From a virus, in the IMG/VR virus record IMGVR_UViG_3300028027_000285, positions 1-20,788 of that record: 20,788 bases of DNA; one strand, written 5' to 3'. Below, one piece after another: positions 18,192-20,788 of the stretch. Position numbers and translations under genes: made by a program. How positions within the stretch are numbered: position 1 is the stretch's first letter; every line of letters begins with the position of its first letter. Under the pieces are notes generated by a model that worked only from the letters and a program-made list of their open reading frames with translations, did not search any database and was not told the origin of the DNA.

Positions 18192-18515
18192 ATGGATTCT
18201 AAAGTAGAACAAACTAGAAAAAAGACAGGCGGTCGCTCTGTAGGTACTCCTAATAAGTCCACAGCAATGGCTAGGGAAGCGATAGCACAGTTCGTAGAGG
18301 GTAACGCCTACAAGATGCAAGAATGGCTAGAACAGGTCGCTGTTGGCGTTAAAAACGATGACGATAAATTTATAGTATTACCTAATCCTGAAAAGGCTTT
18401 TGGTATGTTGCAGAGCGTCATGGAATATCACTTGCCTAAATTAGCCCGTACTGAACACTCAGGTGATGAAGATCAACCTGTCAAGATCATTCACGAACAC
18501 AAGTTCTTAGATTGA
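18192..18515 (+). CDS. Terminase small subunit-like protein
   Basis: This 107-residue protein lies directly before and overlaps the large terminase by 4 bases (TTGA), the normal place for the small subunit. Its N-terminus is basic with KKTGGRSVGTPNKST (residues 10-24), a linker-like DNA-contact segment found in many small terminases of this type. A helical EAIAQFVEGNAYKMQEWLEQ region and a C-terminal IIHEHKFLD follow. AAGG stands 4 bases before the ATG. It would recognise the packaging site and feed DNA to the large subunit. The call depends strongly on position; the sequence itself is less specific. Confidence 0.7.
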   Translation: MDSKVEQTRKKTGGRSVGTPNKSTAMAREAIAQFVEGNAYKMQEWLEQVAVGVKNDDDKFIVLPNPEKAFGMLQSVMEYHLPKLARTEHSGDEDQPVKIIHEHKFLD

Positions 18516-19861
18516 AAGAATTAGTTAAGAGGTACGAATACCCTTACAAGGCAAGGGATGCGTTCCTAGACTTTCATAGACGAGATCAACGCTGGGCAGT
18601 TTTAGTATGTCATAGGAGAGCAGGGAAAACGGTTGCTACTATATGCGACACGATCCGCAGGGCAGTCATGGAAAAGAAACCTGACGGCAGATACGCTTAC
18701 ATTGCACCGTACTACGCACAGGCTAAGAACATTGCTTGGGACTATCTACTAAAGTTTGCAGAGCCAGCCATAGTTAAAGCCAATCAATCTGAATTATGGG
18801 TAGAGTTAGTCAATGGCTCAAAGATACGCTTATTTGGTGCTGACAACCCTGACGCATTACGGGGTTTATACCTAGATGGGGTAGTTCTTGATGAGTATGC
18901 AGACATGAAGCCTAGATTATGGGGTGAGATTGTTAGACCTTTACTTACAGACCGTCAAGGTTGGGCTACCTTTATTGGTACGCCAAAGGGACACAATGCG
19001 TTCTATGACATATACAACGAAGCCCAAAAGAACGACAACTGGTATGTTAAAACATTAAAAGCAGATAAATCAGGGTTACTACCAATAGCTGAATTGGAAG
19101 ATGCTCAAGCAACCATGTCTACCAACCAGTACGAGCAGGAATTCTTATGCTCATTTGAAGCCGCTATCCTTGGGGCGTATTACGGTCAGGAAATGCGTAG
19201 GATCACCGATCTTGATCGTATTACTACGGTTGACTATGACCCGATGTTTCCCTGCCATACCGTTTGGGATCTTGGTTTCAATGACAGTACGGCTATTTGG
19301 TGGTTTCAGGTGGTATACGGTGAGATACGGGTATTGGATCACCACTCTAGCAATGGTCAATCCATACCGTTTTACACTATGTTGCTAGACCAAAAAGAAA
19401 ATGAATTTGGGTACAAATATGGCTTTCATTACCTGCCGCATGACGCTAGAGCCAAAACACTAGCTAGTGGTGGTAAGAGCATAATTGAGCAAATTTCTGC
19501 AAAAATTGACATAAAACATCTAAAAATTGTTCCAAACCTGTCAATTCAGGATGGAATACAAGCAACACGACTTGCATTAACTCGCACTTGGTTTGATAAT
19601 AGATGTGAAGAAGGTATCGAATGTTTAAGACAATATCAAAGGGAGTGGGATGATGATAAAAAATGTTTTAGAGATCGCCCGAAACACGATTTCACCAGTC
19701 ATTCAGCAGACGCTATGCGGTATCTCAGCATTGTATGGAAGGATGAGGACAGCCCTATCCTCAAAGATACAAGGATTAAAGGACTTCATGTCGGTCAAAC
19801 AGAAGTAACTCTGCAAGAATTATGGAATCAAACCCCCAAAGTAATTAACAGGAGAATTTAA
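18512..19861 (+). CDS. Terminase large subunit
   Basis: This 449-residue protein has a TTG start overlapping the small-subunit stop. The ATPase domain shows Walker A CHRRAGKT (residues 33-40), Walker B GVVLDEYA (Asp127, Glu128) and coupling motif GTPKG (156-160). The nuclease domain shows WDLGFNDST (Asp253), PHDAR (Asp311) and FTSHSADAMRY (Asp400), the three acidic residues of an RNase-H-like active site. Together with the small subunit it pumps DNA into the prohead and cuts the concatemer. The length is normal for compact phage terminases. The next gene begins immediately after the stop, preceded by AGGAG. Confidence 0.95.
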   Translation: MKELVKRYEYPYKARDAFLDFHRRDQRWAVLVCHRRAGKTVATICDTIRRAVMEKKPDGRYAYIAPYYAQAKNIAWDYLLKFAEPAIVKANQSELWVELVNGSKIRLFGADNPDALRGLYLDGVVLDEYADMKPRLWGEIVRPLLTDRQGWATFIGTPKGHNAFYDIYNEAQKNDNWYVKTLKADKSGLLPIAELEDAQATMSTNQYEQEFLCSFEAAILGAYYGQEMRRITDLDRITTVDYDPMFPCHTVWDLGFNDSTAIWWFQVVYGEIRVLDHHSSNGQSIPFYTMLLDQKENEFGYKYGFHYLPHDARAKTLASGGKSIIEQISAKIDIKHLKIVPNLSIQDGIQATRLALTRTWFDNRCEEGIECLRQYQREWDDDKKCFRDRPKHDFTSHSADAMRYLSIVWKDEDSPILKDTRIKGLHVGQTEVTLQELWNQTPKVINRRI

Positions 19862-20164
19862 ATGACAACAGCAGCCGCAACCTACGCACTACCCTACGAA
19901 CACGTACCAGCTTCACAAACAGCCCAAGTATTAGGCACAACTGGCGCAATTGGCGATTATTTACACCGTTTAGTTATTACAGTATCCGCTACAGCTACTT
20001 CTACTGTAAGCCTGTTAGACAATACAACAGCCCATGTATTAGTAGCCGCCAATACTGCAATCGGTGTTTATTCCATTGAAGTAAACACTTTTTCTAAAAA
20101 TGGTGCTTGGAAAGTAACTACGGGTGCTGGTGCAGAAGTTATAGCAATTGGTAACTTTACCTAG
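19862..20164 (+). CDS. Small virion-type protein between terminase and portal
   Basis: This 100-residue, beta-rich, mainly neutral protein starts MTTAAATYALPYEHVPASQT, with GAIGDYLHRLVITVSATATS at residues 27-46 and a C-terminal GAWKVTTGAGAEVIAIGNFT. The pattern 'GDYL.RLVI.....S..VS..D......V' ending 'G.WKVTTGA...VIAIG.FT' is a common small structural family at this spot in environmental phages (head fibre or decoration type). AGGAG lies 8 bases before the ATG. The function is inferred from family and position. Confidence 0.7.
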   Translation: MTTAAATYALPYEHVPASQTAQVLGTTGAIGDYLHRLVITVSATATSTVSLLDNTTAHVLVAANTAIGVYSIEVNTFSKNGAWKVTTGAGAEVIAIGNFT

Positions 20165-20172
20165 GAATAAAG

Positions 20173-20788
20173 ATGGAACATACATACACCGATTGGTACA
20201 ACTGCATTGCCCAGTATGAGCGTACATTTAAGGAATGGGAAGGGCGAGCCGATAAGATTGTTAAGCGTTATCGTGATGACCAACGCAGTCGCAACAATCC
20301 TAACGCCAAGTTCAATATCCTTTGGTCTAATGTCCAAACCATTACCCCTGCTGTATTTGCAAGGTTGCCAAGACCTGATGTAAGCCGCAGATTTAGGGAC
20401 AATGACCCAATTGGTCGTGTAGCGTCAATGATGTTAGAACGAGCATTAGAGTACGAGATTGAGCATTATGGTGACTACGCTAGTGCCATGAAACAGTCAG
20501 TTCAAGATCGTTTACTTGGTGGGCGTGGTACAGCTTGGGTTCGTTATGAACCGCATATTGTCGGTGAAGAAGGCGGTGAAGCTGACGGTGCTCCCGAAGA
20601 TGGCTTTCAGGTTACAGAAGATATTGACGAAGCAGAAACCGAAGGTGGCATACATAAAGAAGATCAAGAACGCATTGAGTACGAGTGTGCTCCTGTAGAT
20701 TATGTACATTGGCGTGATTTTGGTTTAACCGTTGCCCGTACATGGGAAGAAGTAACAGCAGTATGGCGTAAGGTTTCCATTGGGTTTT
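20173..20788 (+). CDS. Portal protein, N-terminal part (runs off the window)
   Basis: The reading frame runs without stop from the ATG at 20173 to the window end, giving 205 complete codons. It starts MEHTYTDWYNCIAQYERTFK and holds KFNILWSNVQTITPAVFARL, PDVSRRFRDNDPIGRVASMM, DRLLGGRGTAWVRYEP, an acidic insert (EEGGEADGAPEDG) and YECAPVDYVHWRDFG-x-x-VARTWEEV. These are the conserved blocks of P22-like portal proteins of environmental podo- and siphophages. The portal forms the ring through which DNA enters and leaves the head, docking the terminase encoded upstream. AGGA precedes the ATG. The C-terminal part is outside the window. Confidence 0.85.
   Translation, partial: MEHTYTDWYNCIAQYERTFKEWEGRADKIVKRYRDDQRSRNNPNAKFNILWSNVQTITPAVFARLPRPDVSRRFRDNDPIGRVASMMLERALEYEIEHYGDYASAMKQSVQDRLLGGRGTAWVRYEPHIVGEEGGEADGAPEDGFQVTEDIDEAETEGGIHKEDQERIEYECAPVDYVHWRDFGLTVARTWEEVTAVWRKVSIGF

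Noticed and set aside
1-20788. CRISPR array, IS element or integrase/attachment site
   Set aside because: No regular spaced repeats, transposase, tyrosine or serine recombinase, or terminal inverted repeats were seen on either strand.

Overview
This window looks like part of an AT-rich tailed bacteriophage genome (Caudoviricetes). The evidence is a large terminase, the N-terminal part of a portal protein, tail-fibre proteins, a holin/endolysin module and many small overlapping early genes. The portal and terminase types, the tail-fibre style and the small phage families (DUF5672-, DUF5856-, DUF6496- and Ref-like) fit uncultured freshwater or environmental phages of Gram-negative bacteria. The host cannot be identified from the sequence. 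No integrase, DNA polymerase, capsid or tail-tube gene lies in the window; they would have to be outside it.

Layout. (1) 1-6744, plus strand: the end of the late operon, with a cut-off S74 chaperone domain, two large probable virion or ejection proteins, a collagen-free tail fibre, a tail-fibre-associated small protein, four small membrane proteins, a GTA-type 3TM holin and an M15 peptidase endolysin. (2) 6741-8326, minus strand: an early operon of small proteins including a lipoprotein and a 30-residue membrane peptide; it converges on the late operon with overlapping stop codons. (3) 8625-10721, minus strand: a recombination operon with a PD-(D/E)XK nuclease, a methyltransferase and an SSB-like protein ending DDIPF. 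(4) 10832-11609, plus strand: a Cro/YdaS-like regulator and a DUF5672 glycosyltransferase-like protein, followed by a very long hairpin terminator and about 280 bp of structured non-coding DNA. (5) 12050-14067, plus strand: a replication/accessory operon with a YPRK-type replication protein and a Ref-like HNH nuclease among small unknowns. (6) 14176-15478, minus strand: a SprT-like metalloprotease and a calcineurin-like phosphoesterase. (7) 15536-20788, plus strand: a VRR-NUC nuclease, a DUF5856 protein, small basic proteins, an ADP-ribosyltransferase-like protein, small and large terminase, a small virion protein and the start of the portal gene. Regions 7 and 1 read as the two ends of one late transcription programme, as expected in a circularly permuted genome.

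The most notable signal is a 14-bp inverted repeat, consensus TTAAG-N4-CTTAA, seen six times. Every copy is intergenic and overlaps a predicted sigma70 promoter in front of a transcription unit: 8376, 10765, 10820, 12022, 15497 and 18159. The copies at 8376 and 10765 are exact reverse complements. Two copies flank the divergent control region of the Cro-like gene at 10832. I infer a phage-wide operator read by that small regulator, which would coordinate early, replication and terminase-region transcription. Two of these promoters place the transcription start on the ATG itself (10832 and 12050, neither with a Shine-Dalgarno), suggesting leaderless mRNAs. The second notable signal is the 11623-12012 non-coding region, with a roughly 36-bp hairpin whose 7-nt bulge is perfectly complementary to a segment just upstream.
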